59,760 bases of DNA from Opitutaceae bacterium (GCA_027485815.1 JAIXQE010000216.1:1-59760), one strand, 5' to 3'. Shown: positions 25,183 through 36,086, numbered from the stretch's first letter. The notes: generated by a model not told the origin, from the letters alone. A program made the numbers and translations.

Positions 25183-27015
25183 GTGTCCGACCTCGACCTG
25201 ATCCTCCGCACCACCTTCGGCTACTCGTCCTTCCGCCCGCTCCAGCGCGAGATCTGTTCGGCCGCGCTCGCCGGGCAGGACGTGTTCGCCCTGCTGCCCA
25301 CCGGGGGTGGCAAGTCGTTGTGCTTCCAGCTGCCGGCGCTGGCGCGCGACGGCCTGACGGTCGTCGTCTCCCCGCTGATCGCCCTGATGAAGGACCAAGT
25401 CGACGCCCTGCAGGCGAGCGGCGTCGCCGCGACCTTCCTCAACTCGACCCTCGACGCGGAGACGGCCCGTTCACGCCTGCGCGGCCTGCACCGGGGCGAG
25501 TTCCGCCTCCTGTACGCGGCCCCGGAGCGCCTGCTGCTGGAAGGTTGGGAAGAGAACCTGCGCCGCTGGAACGTCACCGCGATCGCCATCGACGAGGCCC
25601 ACTGCGTGTCCGAATGGGGCCACGACTTCCGCCCGGAGTACCGCCAGCTCAGCCGGCTGCGGGCGGCCCTGCCGGAGGTGCCCATGATGGCGCTCACCGC
25701 CACGGCCACCGGGCGCGTGCGCGAGGACATCGTCCAGCAGCTCGGCCTGCGCGACCCGGAGGTGTTCGTCGCCAGCTTCAACCGGCCCAACCTGACCTAT
25801 CGGGTGCTGCCCAAGGACGAACCCCTGAAGCAGGTGATCGCCTTCGTGCGCCAGCGCGAGGGGGACAGCGGCATCATCTATTGCGCGAGCCGGGCCGCCA
25901 CCGAACGGGTGGCGGAGGCCTTGGCCGGTCGCGGCTTCTCCGCCCGTCCCTACCATGCCGGCCTCGACCCGGAGACCCGCGCCCGCCACCAGGAGGCGTT
26001 CCTCCGCGACGAGACCCGCATCATCTGCGCGACGATCGCCTTCGGGATGGGGATCAACAAGCCGAACGTCCGCTGGGTGATCCACCACGACCTGCCGAAA
26101 AACATCGAGGGCTACTACCAGGAGACCGGCCGCGCGGGACGCGACGGACTACCCGGGGACTGCCTGCTGCTGTTCAGTCCCGGCGACATCGCCAAGCAGA
26201 CGCACTTCCTCGACGAGATCACCGATGCGCAGGAGCAGCAGGTGGCGCGGACCCAGCTGCGCCAGATCGTGCACTTCGCGGAGAGCGCGGGCTGCCGCCG
26301 GAGCGAACTGCTGGCCTACTTCGGGGAGACCTACCCGGAGGCCGCCTGCGGCGCCTGCGACAACTGCCTCGAGCCGCGCGAAACCTACGACGGCACCCTG
26401 GTGGCGCAGAAGTTCCTCTCGTGCGTCTACCGGATCATCCGGCACAGCGGCTTCAGCGTCGGCCTGAACCACGTGATCGAGGTCCTGACCGGCGCCGGCA
26501 CGGAAAAGATCCGGCGCTGGGGCCACGACCGCCTCACGACCTACGGCATCGGCACCGAACTGGACCGCAGCCAGTGGGCGGGCGTCGGCCGCGAACTTTT
26601 GCGCCTCGGCCTGCTGCAGGTGGCGTCCGGCGAGTTCGCCACCCTCGAATTGACCGAGGCCGGCCGGGACGCTTTGCGGCAACGCACCCCGGTCACCCTG
26701 ACCAAGCCCCTCGCGCTCCCGCAGGCGCGGCGGTCCGCGGCGCGGCGGGCGGGTGAGATCGAGTGCGACGAGATCCTCTTCGCCCGCCTGCGCGCCCTGC
26801 GGAAGCAGCTGGCGGACGAGCGGCGGGTGCCCGCGTACATCATCTTCGGCGACAACACCCTGCGGGCGATGGCCCGGCATTACCCCGTGGAGGACGCCCA
26901 GTTGGAGGGCATCCCCGGGATCGGCGAGCGGAAGCGCGCGGAGTTCGGGGCGCTCTTCACCGCCGAGATCGCGGCCTACCTCACGCACCACTCGCGGCAG
27001 GCCTTCAACGACTGA
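25183..27015 (+). CDS. recQ: ATP-dependent DNA helicase RecQ
   Basis: A 610-residue 3'-5' helicase of recombination and replication-fork repair. I take the GTG at 25183 as the start (SDLDLILRTTFGYSSFRPLQ), 13 bp after the previous stop, instead of an ATG inside the previous gene. Motifs seen: Q motif (FGYSSFRPLQ), Walker A (LLPTGGGKSLCFQLPAL), DEAH box (DEAHCVSEWGHDFR), motif VI region (QETGRAGRDGLPGD), the zinc-binding cysteines (SAGCRRSELLAYF with CGACDNC), the RQC winged helix and an HRDC domain at the end (RRVPAYIIFGDNTLRAMA). Domain set and length match full-length RecQ. Confidence 0.96.
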   Translation: MSDLDLILRTTFGYSSFRPLQREICSAALAGQDVFALLPTGGGKSLCFQLPALARDGLTVVVSPLIALMKDQVDALQASGVAATFLNSTLDAETARSRLRGLHRGEFRLLYAAPERLLLEGWEENLRRWNVTAIAIDEAHCVSEWGHDFRPEYRQLSRLRAALPEVPMMALTATATGRVREDIVQQLGLRDPEVFVASFNRPNLTYRVLPKDEPLKQVIAFVRQREGDSGIIYCASRAATERVAEALAGRGFSARPYHAGLDPETRARHQEAFLRDETRIICATIAFGMGINKPNVRWVIHHDLPKNIEGYYQETGRAGRDGLPGDCLLLFSPGDIAKQTHFLDEITDAQEQQVARTQLRQIVHFAESAGCRRSELLAYFGETYPEAACGACDNCLEPRETYDGTLVAQKFLSCVYRIIRHSGFSVGLNHVIEVLTGAGTEKIRRWGHDRLTTYGIGTELDRSQWAGVGRELLRLGLLQVASGEFATLELTEAGRDALRQRTPVTLTKPLALPQARRSAARRAGEIECDEILFARLRALRKQLADERRVPAYIIFGDNTLRAMARHYPVEDAQLEGIPGIGERKRAEFGALFTAEIAAYLTHHSRQAFND

Positions 27016-27137
27016 GCGCGCCACCCTCGCCTCACCCGGCGAAAATGCGCGCCCCCCGCCACTAGGCGGTTGACCTCCCCCGCCTCGACGCCTTCCGCTC
27101 AGGACGGACCCCGCCCCCGAGACCCGCCCCCTTTCCC

Positions 27138-28406
27138 ATGCCGAAAACCACCGCCGACCTGAAGACGGTCAAGTCCAACACCCGTTCCCTCGTCGAGGGC
27201 GCGCTCGCCGACACCGGCGGGCTCCTGCGCCTCGCGCCCGCCTGGGTGCCCCGCTCGTTCCTGCAGCCCGGCCTGCGCATCAAGCTGCACCCCGACGACA
27301 CCTATGCCTACGGCCTCAACCGCGGCGGCATCGACGAACGCTGGTTCGCCTCCACCACGCCGACGGCCAACGAAGGCCGCGCGTGGGATGAAGGCCTGAG
27401 CTGGTGCGTCGTCGGCAACAAGCGTTTCACCCTGCAGCAGGCGGTCGCCGACACCGGCGCCATCCTCGTCGGTTCCGCGATCTGGAAGAAGTACAAGCGC
27501 TGGCCGGTCTACTCCAAGTTCTTCGACAACATGGGGCCGATCCCGCACCACATGCACCAGAGCGCCAAGCAGGCGAAGCTGGTCGGGCAGGAGGGCAAGC
27601 CGGAGTCCTATTACTTCCCGCCCCAGCACAACAACGTCGGCAACAACTTCCCCTACACCTTCATGGGCCTCGAGCCGGGCACCACCAAGGAACAGGTGCG
27701 GCAGTGCATCCGGAACTGGAACAAGGGCGACAACGGCATCCTCGACCTCTCGAAGGCCTACCGGCTGAAGCCCGGCAGCGGCTGGCTGATCGACCCCTGC
27801 ATCCTCCACGCCCCCGGCTCCCTCTGCACCTATGAGCCCCAATGGGGCTCCGACGTGTTCGGGATGTACCAGAACCTCGTCGAGGGCCGCGAAGTGCCGT
27901 GGTCGCTCCTGGTGAAGGACATGCCCAAGGCGAAGCACCAGGATGTCGACTTCATCGTCGACCAGCTCGACTGGGAGAAGAACGTCGATCCGAACTTCAA
28001 GGATAACCACTACCTCGAGCCGGTGCCGGTGGCGGACACCCGCGCCGAGGGCTGGGTCGACCGCTGGATCGTCTACGGCCGCATCGACGGCGAGCAATTG
28101 TTCACCGCGAAGGAGCTGACGGTCGAGCCGGGGACGAAGTGCACCGTGAAGGACAACGGCGCCTACGGCCTCATCTGCGTTCAGGGCAGCGGCCGCATCA
28201 ACGGCCAGCCGCTCAACTCGCCGAAGCTCATCCGCTTCACCGAGCTGACCGAGGACGAGTACTTCTGCACCGAGGCCGGCGCCCAGGCCGGGGTGACCTT
28301 CGAGAACACCAGCAGCACCGAGCCCCTCGTCTGCCTCCGGTACTTCGGCCCCGAGGTCAACCCCGACGCCCCCGCGATGGGCGCCTACCGCAAGAACAAG
28401 TTCTGA
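27138..28406 (+). CDS. cupin/mannose-6-phosphate isomerase-like protein
   Basis: A 422-residue cytosolic protein with no signal peptide. It contains a histidine-rich metal-site segment, GPIPHHMHQS at about residues 133-142, followed by PESYYFPPQHNN (about 155-166) and later DPCILHAPGSLC, the H-x-H...E...H arrangement of class I phosphomannose isomerases and related cupins. The C-terminal third (LTVEPGTKCTVKDNGAYGLI, GQPLNSPKLIRFTEL) looks like a second cupin barrel. It precedes a sugar isomerase and a Gfo/Idh oxidoreductase on the same strand, so an aldose-ketose isomerase role on an unusual sugar is plausible. I do not assign a specific substrate. Confidence 0.7.
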   Translation: MPKTTADLKTVKSNTRSLVEGALADTGGLLRLAPAWVPRSFLQPGLRIKLHPDDTYAYGLNRGGIDERWFASTTPTANEGRAWDEGLSWCVVGNKRFTLQQAVADTGAILVGSAIWKKYKRWPVYSKFFDNMGPIPHHMHQSAKQAKLVGQEGKPESYYFPPQHNNVGNNFPYTFMGLEPGTTKEQVRQCIRNWNKGDNGILDLSKAYRLKPGSGWLIDPCILHAPGSLCTYEPQWGSDVFGMYQNLVEGREVPWSLLVKDMPKAKHQDVDFIVDQLDWEKNVDPNFKDNHYLEPVPVADTRAEGWVDRWIVYGRIDGEQLFTAKELTVEPGTKCTVKDNGAYGLICVQGSGRINGQPLNSPKLIRFTELTEDEYFCTEAGAQAGVTFENTSSTEPLVCLRYFGPEVNPDAPAMGAYRKNKF

Positions 28407-28438
28407 GCGGAAAGGAGCGAGGAGCGGGTCCTGGAAGG

Positions 28439-28597
28439 AGCGGGTAGCGAGTAGTGGGTAGCGAGCATTCAATCCGACGGCCGCCGCCCACTCCTCTATA
28501 CCACCGGTCCTTCTCTGCTACTTACTCCTCACGACCCACTACTCGCTACTCACTCCCCCCTACCCGCTCCTCACTACCCGCTACTCGCTACTTCCCC
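28439..28597. repeat. intergenic repeat built from TAGCGAGTAG-type units, inverted
   Basis: The gap between two genes is filled by short related units. GTAGCGAGTAGTGGG (28444-28458) has its exact reverse complement at 28535-28549, and further copies (CACTACCCGCTACTCGCTAC, 28572-28591) follow. The transcript could fold into a long imperfect hairpin. It resembles dispersed intergenic repeats; no gene is present. Confidence 0.7.
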
Positions 28598-28618
28598 GTC
28601 ACCCTCCCCCCCTCCCCC

Positions 28619-29656
<1,038 letters not shown>

Positions 29657-29667
29657 ATCCTCACTCC

Positions 29668-29774
29668 GAAGCGCAAAGACGCGAAGGGCTCGCCAAGAAA
29701 CGCCCAAGCCAGACCGAGGAACCCTCTCTGCCTTTCTGGGCCAAACTTCGCGCTCCTTGGCGTCTTCGCGCTTC
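29668..29774. repeat. imperfect inverted repeat in the intergenic gap
   Basis: GAAGCGCAAAGACGCGAAGG (29668-29687) is inverted-repeated at 29755-29774 with 18 of 20 matches; the whole right arm spans 29746-29774. The units look like CGCNAAGACGC-type dispersed intergenic repeats. It lies between the isomerase and oxidoreductase genes and could fold into a stem. Confidence 0.65.
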
Positions 29775-29802
29775 ACCCTCACTCCTCCCAATCACCCTAC
29801 CC

Positions 29803-30948
29803 ATGCCCAAGAAACAACTCCGCGTCGGCCTCATCGGCTACAGCTTCATGGGGCGCGCCCACAGCAACGCCTTCCATCAGGTCAACCACTTCTTCCCCTC
29901 GAGCTACGAGATCGTCCCGCAGGCCGTCTGCGGACGTGACGAGGCCAAGGTGAAGGAGTTCGCCGACCGCTGGGGCTACAAGTCCACCGAGACCGACTGG
30001 AAGAAGCTCATCGCCCGCGACGACATCGACGTCATCGACATCGCCACGCCCAACAACCTCCATGCGGAGCAGGCCATCGCCGCCGCGAAGGCGGGCAAGA
30101 TGATCCTCTGCGAGAAGCCCCTCGCGATGAACGCGAAGCAGGCCGAGGTGATGGTGAAGGCCATCGAGAAGGCCAAGGTGCCGAACATGGTCTGGTACAA
30201 CTACCGCCGCTGCCCGGCGGTGGTGCTCGCCAAGAACCTGATCGACGCCGGCAAGCTCGGCCGCGTGTTCCATTACCGCGCGAACTTCCTCCAGGACTGG
30301 ACCATCAACCCCGAGCTCCCCCAGGGCGGCACCGGCCTCTGGCGCCTCGACGTCAACGTCGCCGGCTCCGGCGTCACGGGTGACCTGCTGGCCCATTGCG
30401 TCGACACGGCGCTGTGGCTGAACGGCGGCATCAAGGACGTCAGCGCGATGACCGAGACGTTCGTCAAGGAGCGGAAGCACAACCTCACGGGCAAGGTGCA
30501 GAAGGTCGGCATCGACGATGCCTGCCTCTTCCACTGTCACTTCAACAACGGCTCCCTCGGGCTGTTTGAGTCCACCCGCTACGCCCGCGGCCACAAGGCG
30601 CTCTACACGTTCGAGATCAACGGCGAACACATGAGCCTGAAGTGGGACCTGCACGACCTGCACCGGCTGCAGATCTTCGACCACGCGGACGAGGGCCCGG
30701 AGCGCGGCTGGAAGAGCATCCACGTCTCGGACGGCGACCATCCCTACTGCGGCAAGTGGTGGGTCCCCGGCCTCCAGCTGGGCTACGAACACAGCTTCAT
30801 CCACGCGATGGTCGAGTTCATCCAGGGCCTTGAGAGCGGGAAGGGCTGCACGCCCAACTTCCGCGACGGCCTCGCGACGGACTACGTCGTCGACGCCGTG
30901 CTCGCCTCCGCCAAGGCCCGCAAGTGGGTCAAGGTGAAGCAGGCCTGA
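29803..30948 (+). CDS. Gfo/Idh/MocA family oxidoreductase, cytosolic
   Basis: A 381-residue NAD(P)-dependent dehydrogenase starting [17 protein letters not shown]; no signal peptide, so it should act in the cytoplasm, unlike the Tat-exported homologue at 6956. The Rossmann motif is [14 protein letters not shown], the catalytic lysine lies in [10 protein letters not shown], and the second signature is [12 protein letters not shown]. The C-terminal part contains [20 protein letters not shown], typical of the family's substrate-binding sheet. It follows the isomerase and cupin genes, so it probably oxidises a sugar or inositol-like intermediate. Substrate unknown. Confidence 0.9.
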   Translation: MPKKQLRVGLIGYSFMGRAHSNAFHQVNHFFPSSYEIVPQAVCGRDEAKVKEFADRWGYKSTETDWKKLIARDDIDVIDIATPNNLHAEQAIAAAKAGKMILCEKPLAMNAKQAEVMVKAIEKAKVPNMVWYNYRRCPAVVLAKNLIDAGKLGRVFHYRANFLQDWTINPELPQGGTGLWRLDVNVAGSGVTGDLLAHCVDTALWLNGGIKDVSAMTETFVKERKHNLTGKVQKVGIDDACLFHCHFNNGSLGLFESTRYARGHKALYTFEINGEHMSLKWDLHDLHRLQIFDHADEGPERGWKSIHVSDGDHPYCGKWWVPGLQLGYEHSFIHAMVEFIQGLESGKGCTPNFRDGLATDYVVDAVLASAKARKWVKVKQA

Positions 30949-31069
30949 GCGCCTCCCCGCCGGGAACGGCGGCCGCGGGTGGCGACCACCCCGCGCCGCC
31001 CGCCCCGCCGCCCCGGCGGTCCCCCTTTCTTCCCGGCGCTCCCCCGCCGGCCCAGCCCCCCCTCCCCCC

Positions 31070-32146
31070 ATGCTGCTCCGCCTGCTTGCGCTCTCCTGCC
31101 TCCTGCCCGGCGTTGCCGCGGCGCTCACGTCCCTCACGTTTGAGCCGCCCGGCGGCATCCCCACCCAGGGCCGCCACATCGTCCTGCTTTCCGGCGACGA
31201 GGAGTACCGGGGCGAGGAGGCGCTGCCGATGCTCGCCAAGGTCCTCAGCCAGCGCCACGGCTTCCGCTGCACGGTCCTGTTCGCCCTCGACCCCGATGGC
31301 ACCATCAACCCGGACAACCAGCGTTCGCTGGCCGATTCCGGCGCGCTCGACTCGGCCGACGCCCTCGTGCTGGCCCTGCGGTTCCGGCAATGGCCCGACG
31401 AGGCGATGGAGCGCTTCGTCAAGGCGTTCCACCGCGGCGTGCCCCTGATCGCCCTCCGGACATCAACCCACGCCTTCAACTTTCCCGCCTCCTCCCGCTG
31501 GGCCACCTACAGCTGGAACAGCAAGGCTCCCTGGCCCGGCGGCTTCGGCAAGCACGTGCTGGGCGAGACGTGGGTCACCCACTGGGGCAAGCACAAGGCC
31601 GAGGCCACCCGCACCGTCGTCGCCGACGGTGCCGCCGGTGATCCCCTGCTGCGCGGCGTCGGGCCGATCTTCGGGGACAGCGACGTCTACGAGGCCTATC
31701 CGCCCGCCGACGCGCGCCTCCTCCTCCGCGGCCTCGTCCTCCGCGGGATGAATCCAGGCGACGCCCCGGCCGAGCACCGCAAGCCCCGCGCGACCGACAA
31801 GCAGCCGCAGGGCGTCAACGACCCTGCCATGCCCGTCGCGTGGACCCGCCTCTTCCGCAACGAGGCCGGCACGACCAACCGCGTCTTCACCACCACCCTC
31901 GGCGCCGCCACCGACCTGCGCGACGAAAGCCTCCGTCGGCTGGTCGTGAACGCCGTCTTCTGGGGCCTCGGCCTCGAGGTGCCGGCCAAGGCGGACGTGA
32001 CCCCGGTGGATCCCTACGAGCCGCGGGCCTACGGATTCCGCGCCTTCCGCTACCAACTCCGCCCCGCGGACTACGCGCTCGGCCGGACCGTGCCGCCGGG
32101 CGGCACCCCGCCCCCCCTGCCCCCGAAGGCCCCGGCCAAGAAGTAA
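31070..32146 (+). CDS. ThuA-like (glutamine amidotransferase fold) exported protein
   Basis: A 358-residue protein with a signal peptide of about 18 residues (MLLRLLALSCLLPGVAAA). The mature part shows the ThuA domain: GRHIVLLSGDEEYRGEEALP, PDNQRSLADSGALDSADALV, RFRQWPDEAMERFVKAFHRG, PLIALRTSTHAFNF, and FTTTLGAATDLRDESLRRLV followed by NAVFWGLG near the C-terminus. ThuA proteins are linked to trehalose/3-keto-trehalose use in rhizobia, and in Verrucomicrobia and Planctomycetes they often sit beside DUF1080 genes, as here (16 bp upstream of one). Likely a periplasmic partner in keto-sugar processing, by inference. Confidence 0.85.
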   Translation: MLLRLLALSCLLPGVAAALTSLTFEPPGGIPTQGRHIVLLSGDEEYRGEEALPMLAKVLSQRHGFRCTVLFALDPDGTINPDNQRSLADSGALDSADALVLALRFRQWPDEAMERFVKAFHRGVPLIALRTSTHAFNFPASSRWATYSWNSKAPWPGGFGKHVLGETWVTHWGKHKAEATRTVVADGAAGDPLLRGVGPIFGDSDVYEAYPPADARLLLRGLVLRGMNPGDAPAEHRKPRATDKQPQGVNDPAMPVAWTRLFRNEAGTTNRVFTTTLGAATDLRDESLRRLVVNAVFWGLGLEVPAKADVTPVDPYEPRAYGFRAFRYQLRPADYALGRTVPPGGTPPPLPPKAPAKK

Positions 32147-32162
32147 TCTCCCTGCTCCCACG

Positions 32163-32915
32163 ATGAAATCCCTCCGCCTCCTCACCGCCCTCGCGCTCAC
32201 CCCGCTCGCCTTCGCCGCCGACGCCGGCTTCAAGCCGCTCTTCGACGGCAAGACCCTCACCGGCTGGTCCGGCCTCGGCCAATATTGGTCCGTCAAGGAC
32301 GGCGCCCTCACCGGCCAGACCACGGCCGAGACCGCTCCGGCGCTCAAGGCCAACACGTTTCTCGTCTATCAGGGCGCCAAGCCCGCCAACTTCGAGCTGC
32401 GCGTGAAGTTCAAGCTCACCCCGAACAACGACCGCAACCAGGCCAACTCCGGCATCCAGTACCGCAGCAAGGTGCTCGATGCGGCCACGTTCTCCGTCGG
32501 CGGCTACCAGGCCGACATCGACTCCACCGGCAAGTACGCCGGGATGCTCTATGAGGAAAAGGGCCGCGGCATCGTGATGGGTCCCGGTGAGAAGGTCCGC
32601 CTCGGCGCCACCACGGAGGTGCCGGACGCGAAGAAAAAGGGCGGCAAGCGCCAGCAGACCGCCGTCGAGAAGCTCCCCGGCGCCACCCCGCCCGCCGACA
32701 TCCTCGCCGCCTACAAGCTCGGGGAATGGAACGACTTCGTCGTCATCGCCAACGGCAACCGCCTCCAGCACTTCCTCAACGGCAAGCTCACCGCCGAAGT
32801 CACCGACACCGACGCCACCCTCGGCGCCAAGGACGGCGTGATCGCCTTCCAGCTGCACACCGGTCCCCCGATGACCGTCCAGTTCAAGGACGTGCAGCTG
32901 AAGACGCTGCCTTAA
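32163..32915 (+). CDS. DUF1080 (3-keto-disaccharide hydrolase family) exported protein
   Basis: A 250-residue protein beginning with a signal peptide (MKSLRLLTALALTPLAFAA). The DUF1080 fold opens with GFKPLFDGKTLTGWSGLGQY and continues through FELRVKFKLTPNNDRNQANS and GIQYRSKVL, and EWNDFVVIANGNRLQHFLNG near the end. It starts 16 bp after the ThuA gene and clearly shares its transcript. By family, it would hydrolyse 3-keto disaccharides in the periplasm. A lysine-rich insertion (DAKKKGGKRQQT) lies in the second half. Confidence 0.87.
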   Translation: MKSLRLLTALALTPLAFAADAGFKPLFDGKTLTGWSGLGQYWSVKDGALTGQTTAETAPALKANTFLVYQGAKPANFELRVKFKLTPNNDRNQANSGIQYRSKVLDAATFSVGGYQADIDSTGKYAGMLYEEKGRGIVMGPGEKVRLGATTEVPDAKKKGGKRQQTAVEKLPGATPPADILAAYKLGEWNDFVVIANGNRLQHFLNGKLTAEVTDTDATLGAKDGVIAFQLHTGPPMTVQFKDVQLKTLP

Positions 32916-33227
32916 GCGACCCGGAGCGCGCCAACGCGGACGGCTCCCTTGCCTTCCGCGTTGGTCCTCTTCCGCCGCCACGCGCGGGCCCCGTGGGCGG
33001 CCGCACCGCGCGAGCGAGATGGCATCGCGGGCCCGCACTTCGTGCAGCCATCGGCGCTCGTGTGCACAAGTGGTCACCGGCGTCTAGCAGCTTGCTACCC
33101 CGACCATTGCAGTTCCCCACAGAATAAAATCCGCGCACTCCCTGGCCCATTTCCAATCGAGCGGCGGCAGAAGACAGCCACTTGCCCGCTCCCGGTGTCC
33201 GGACCGCAATCCCTCCTGCCCTACCCC
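32916..33227. other. gene-free stretch before the TonB receptor
   Basis: About 310 bp. I see no inverted repeat, RNA gene or convincing promoter. A small AT-rich patch (33110-33135, with GAATAAAAT) might hold a -10 element for the receptor gene. The open frame that crosses the stretch is arginine/proline-rich and not credible as protein. Confidence 0.45.
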
Positions 33228-36086
33228 ATGCCCCCCTCCGCCCCATCTCCGACGATTCGTTCCGTTTCACCCGTCGCCCCGCTGGCGCTTACCGTCGGTT
33301 TATTGGCCACCGGATTCGTCGCCTGCTTCGCCCAGACACCGGCAGCGAGGCCAGCTGACGCGGCCCCGGCGGTCGTCCTTTCTCCCTTCGAGGTGAATGC
33401 CGCCCAGGATCAGGGCTACACCGCTTCCAACACTTTGGCCGGCAGCCGGCTGAACACCGCGCTCCGCGACACCCCGGCCGCCATCTCGGTCTTCACCAAG
33501 GACTTTCTTGACGATATTGGCGCGATCAACGTCACCCAGGCGCTCGAGTACTCGCTCAATGGCGGGCAGAATCTCACGGATCAGACCGGAAACGCCATCA
33601 CCAGCAATGATGTGCTCGTGCAGTTCCGCGGTTTCACGGGCGCGTCGCTCGGCCGCAACTACTTCGGCTGGGCGCTCTCCAGCGACAGCTATAACATCGA
33701 GCGGATCGACTTCTCCCGCGGACCGAACTCCATCCTCTTCGGCATCGGCGGCCCCGGCGGCATCCTGAACACCAGCACGAAGCGCGCGCGAATCGGCGCG
33801 GCGATCGATCAGTTCCGCTTCCGGGCCGCCAGCTTCCACGACCAACGGGCGGAACTCGACTTGGCCCGCACCCTGATCCCCGGAAAACTGGCCATCCGGG
33901 CCAACCTGCTCTTCCAGGACAAGGCGGACTGGCGGGAATTCCTCGGCCAGACGCGCACCGGCGCGGCCTTGGCGGTGACCTACCGCCCGTGGCGGAACAC
34001 GGAAATCCGCTTCGATGGTGAGTACGGCGACGTGAACCAGGTCGTGACCCAGCCTTGGCCCGCGCAGGAGCGCTACCTCGGCTGGGTTACGAGCGGCCGC
34101 CAATTGTCGCAAACCTACGGCCAAGCGGCCCCGGGCACCGGCGCCAATTCCAGCCGGCAATGGATCTTCGATCCCTTCTCCGGACTCGGTCCCATCTCCT
34201 GGTTCGGCAGCCGAATATCGAATACCGGCCCCTCCGCGCCCGGGCTCGGCAACAACACCGCCGCGATCCTCGACGAAAGCATCGTCCCGCGCAGCACCTC
34301 CGTGACGGGACCGGGATTCCGCGGAGACTATTACTACTCGAATTACGCCTTCTTCGTCGAACAGCGCGTCGGCGCGCTGGCCTTCGAAGCCGCGTTCAAC
34401 CGCCAATCGGAGCAGCGCGAGCAATACCGCCCGCAGGTCTTCAATGATGTCGCCCTCCGCGTCGACGTGAACGCCCTCCTGCCCAACGGCCAACGCAACC
34501 CCAATGCCGGCCGTTTCTATACCGACGGCCAGCTCCAGGTCAGCCTGCGCGACCAGGTGCGCGATGATTACCGGCTCACCGGCAGCTACGATCTCGATCT
34601 CCGCCGCCGCAGCGACTGGCTGGGCCGGCACACCTTTGCCGCCCTGTGGTCGCGGCGCGAGAACCTCGGCCGTGACGACGGTTTTGACGAGGTCAACCTC
34701 ACCCCCGACGGCAGCACGCTTTATCCCCGCGACCTGACCAACGCCAACAACGCCATCCGCCGCCGCAGCTACCTGGATTTCTCCACCTCCGACCCGAATC
34801 TCCGGGGCATGCACGACCCGCGGCTCCACCCCATCAGGGCCAACGGCGTCGTTTCCGGGCTGGCCCGCATCCGCGATGCGGCGCGCGACGACCTCAGCCG
34901 CACCGACTCGAAGATGGTCGCCTTCCAGAGCAAGCTGCTCCGCGAGCGCCTCGTGCTCACGGGCGGCCTGCGTAACGACCGCCAGCGCACCTGGGGCAGC
35001 ACCGCGGACCTCAACGGCAACGGCAACCTCAACGATGATCGCGATCCCGTGACCCGCACCTTCCCGCGGCGCATCCGGGACCCCAGGTCGGCCCACGCCA
35101 TGGGCGATACCCGCACCTACGGCGTCGTCGCCCATGCGACTTCCTGGCTCTCGGTGTTCTACAATAATGCGAACAACTTCGTGCCGCAGTCGGACCTCGA
35201 CATCAACGAGCGCCTGCTGGGCAACCGCGAGGGGCAGGGCGAGGACTTCGGCCTGCGCCTGAGCCTCTTCGACAACCGGATCAGCGCCAGCATCGCCCAG
35301 TACCGGACCAGTGAGAACAACACCTCCGTCGGTCGCGACAACGCCTACATCAACGCGATCAACGCCATCTGGCAGTCCCTCGGCCAGATCGAGCGCTCCG
35401 TCCTTGCCTCGTCGCGCGACAGCCAGAGCACCGCGGGCGAAGGCTTCGAGTACGAACTCACCGCCAATCCCCTCCGCGGATGGCGTCTGTCCGCCAATTT
35501 CTCGGAAACCGAACAGGTCACTGCCAACATCCAGCCTCGCAATGGCGCCTACGTGGAGGCCAACCGCGCCCTCTGGCAGCGCAACGCGGCCCTGCCCCTC
35601 GCCACCGGCGCCGCCGGCGTGCCCGTGACCGACAGCACCACCGGCCAACCTTCCACCGTGGGGACGGCCATCCGGGTGATCGACGACCTCTACGTCGGCT
35701 TCCGCCAGGCCGAAGGCCAGAGCCGGCGCCAATTGCGCCGCTACAACGGCAATTTCTTCACCACCTACACCTTCGGTCCCGGGACGGGCTGGTGGCGGGA
35801 CCTGACCGTGGGCGGCGGCTTCAATTACCGCGGCCCGGGCGTGGTCGGCTATGACAGCACCCGCAACAACGCGCCGCTGTTCGGGCCGGGTTACACGCTC
35901 GTCAACGTGATGGCGGCACGGAACTTCCGCCTAGGCGACAAGGTGCGGGTCCGCCTGCAGCTGAACGTGGATAACCTCTGGGACGAGGACGATCCGATCG
36001 TCGTCGATGCGGACCAGGTCCGCGCCTACCGCGTGATCCTCCAGACCCCGCGCCGCTGGAGCCTGAGCTCGACCTTCCAGTTCTGA
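33228..36086 (+). CDS. TonB-dependent receptor
   Basis: A 952-residue outer-membrane receptor. The ATG at 33228 gives a signal-peptide-like N-terminus (hydrophobic run PLALTVGLLATGFVACFAQ); the longer frame upstream is noncoding. A TonB-box-like VVLSPFEVNAAQD is followed by a plug domain (LAGSRLNTALRDTPAAISVF, then FRGFTGASLGRNYFGW and the segment ending RGPNSILFGIGG), and a 22-strand-type barrel that ends in WSLSSTFQF. It probably imports a glycoside or siderophore-like ligand; position between the DUF1080/ThuA genes and another receptor favours a sugar. Receptors of this LSPFEV type are common in Opitutaceae, by my recollection. Confidence 0.9.
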   Translation: MPPSAPSPTIRSVSPVAPLALTVGLLATGFVACFAQTPAARPADAAPAVVLSPFEVNAAQDQGYTASNTLAGSRLNTALRDTPAAISVFTKDFLDDIGAINVTQALEYSLNGGQNLTDQTGNAITSNDVLVQFRGFTGASLGRNYFGWALSSDSYNIERIDFSRGPNSILFGIGGPGGILNTSTKRARIGAAIDQFRFRAASFHDQRAELDLARTLIPGKLAIRANLLFQDKADWREFLGQTRTGAALAVTYRPWRNTEIRFDGEYGDVNQVVTQPWPAQERYLGWVTSGRQLSQTYGQAAPGTGANSSRQWIFDPFSGLGPISWFGSRISNTGPSAPGLGNNTAAILDESIVPRSTSVTGPGFRGDYYYSNYAFFVEQRVGALAFEAAFNRQSEQREQYRPQVFNDVALRVDVNALLPNGQRNPNAGRFYTDGQLQVSLRDQVRDDYRLTGSYDLDLRRRSDWLGRHTFAALWSRRENLGRDDGFDEVNLTPDGSTLYPRDLTNANNAIRRRSYLDFSTSDPNLRGMHDPRLHPIRANGVVSGLARIRDAARDDLSRTDSKMVAFQSKLLRERLVLTGGLRNDRQRTWGSTADLNGNGNLNDDRDPVTRTFPRRIRDPRSAHAMGDTRTYGVVAHATSWLSVFYNNANNFVPQSDLDINERLLGNREGQGEDFGLRLSLFDNRISASIAQYRTSENNTSVGRDNAYINAINAIWQSLGQIERSVLASSRDSQSTAGEGFEYELTANPLRGWRLSANFSETEQVTANIQPRNGAYVEANRALWQRNAALPLATGAAGVPVTDSTTGQPSTVGTAIRVIDDLYVGFRQAEGQSRRQLRRYNGNFFTTYTFGPGTGWWRDLTVGGGFNYRGPGVVGYDSTRNNAPLFGPGYTLVNVMAARNFRLGDKVRVRLQLNVDNLWDEDDPIVVDADQVRAYRVILQTPRRWSLSSTFQF

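Noticed and set aside
28407-28618. CRISPR array
   Set aside because: The repeats are short, irregularly spaced and present in both orientations, with no constant-length spacers; no cas genes occur in the window.
33300-35732. 810-residue open frame on the minus strand
   Set aside because: Antisense of a TonB receptor with clear plug motifs; the reverse frame is valine/glycine/alanine-rich shadow.
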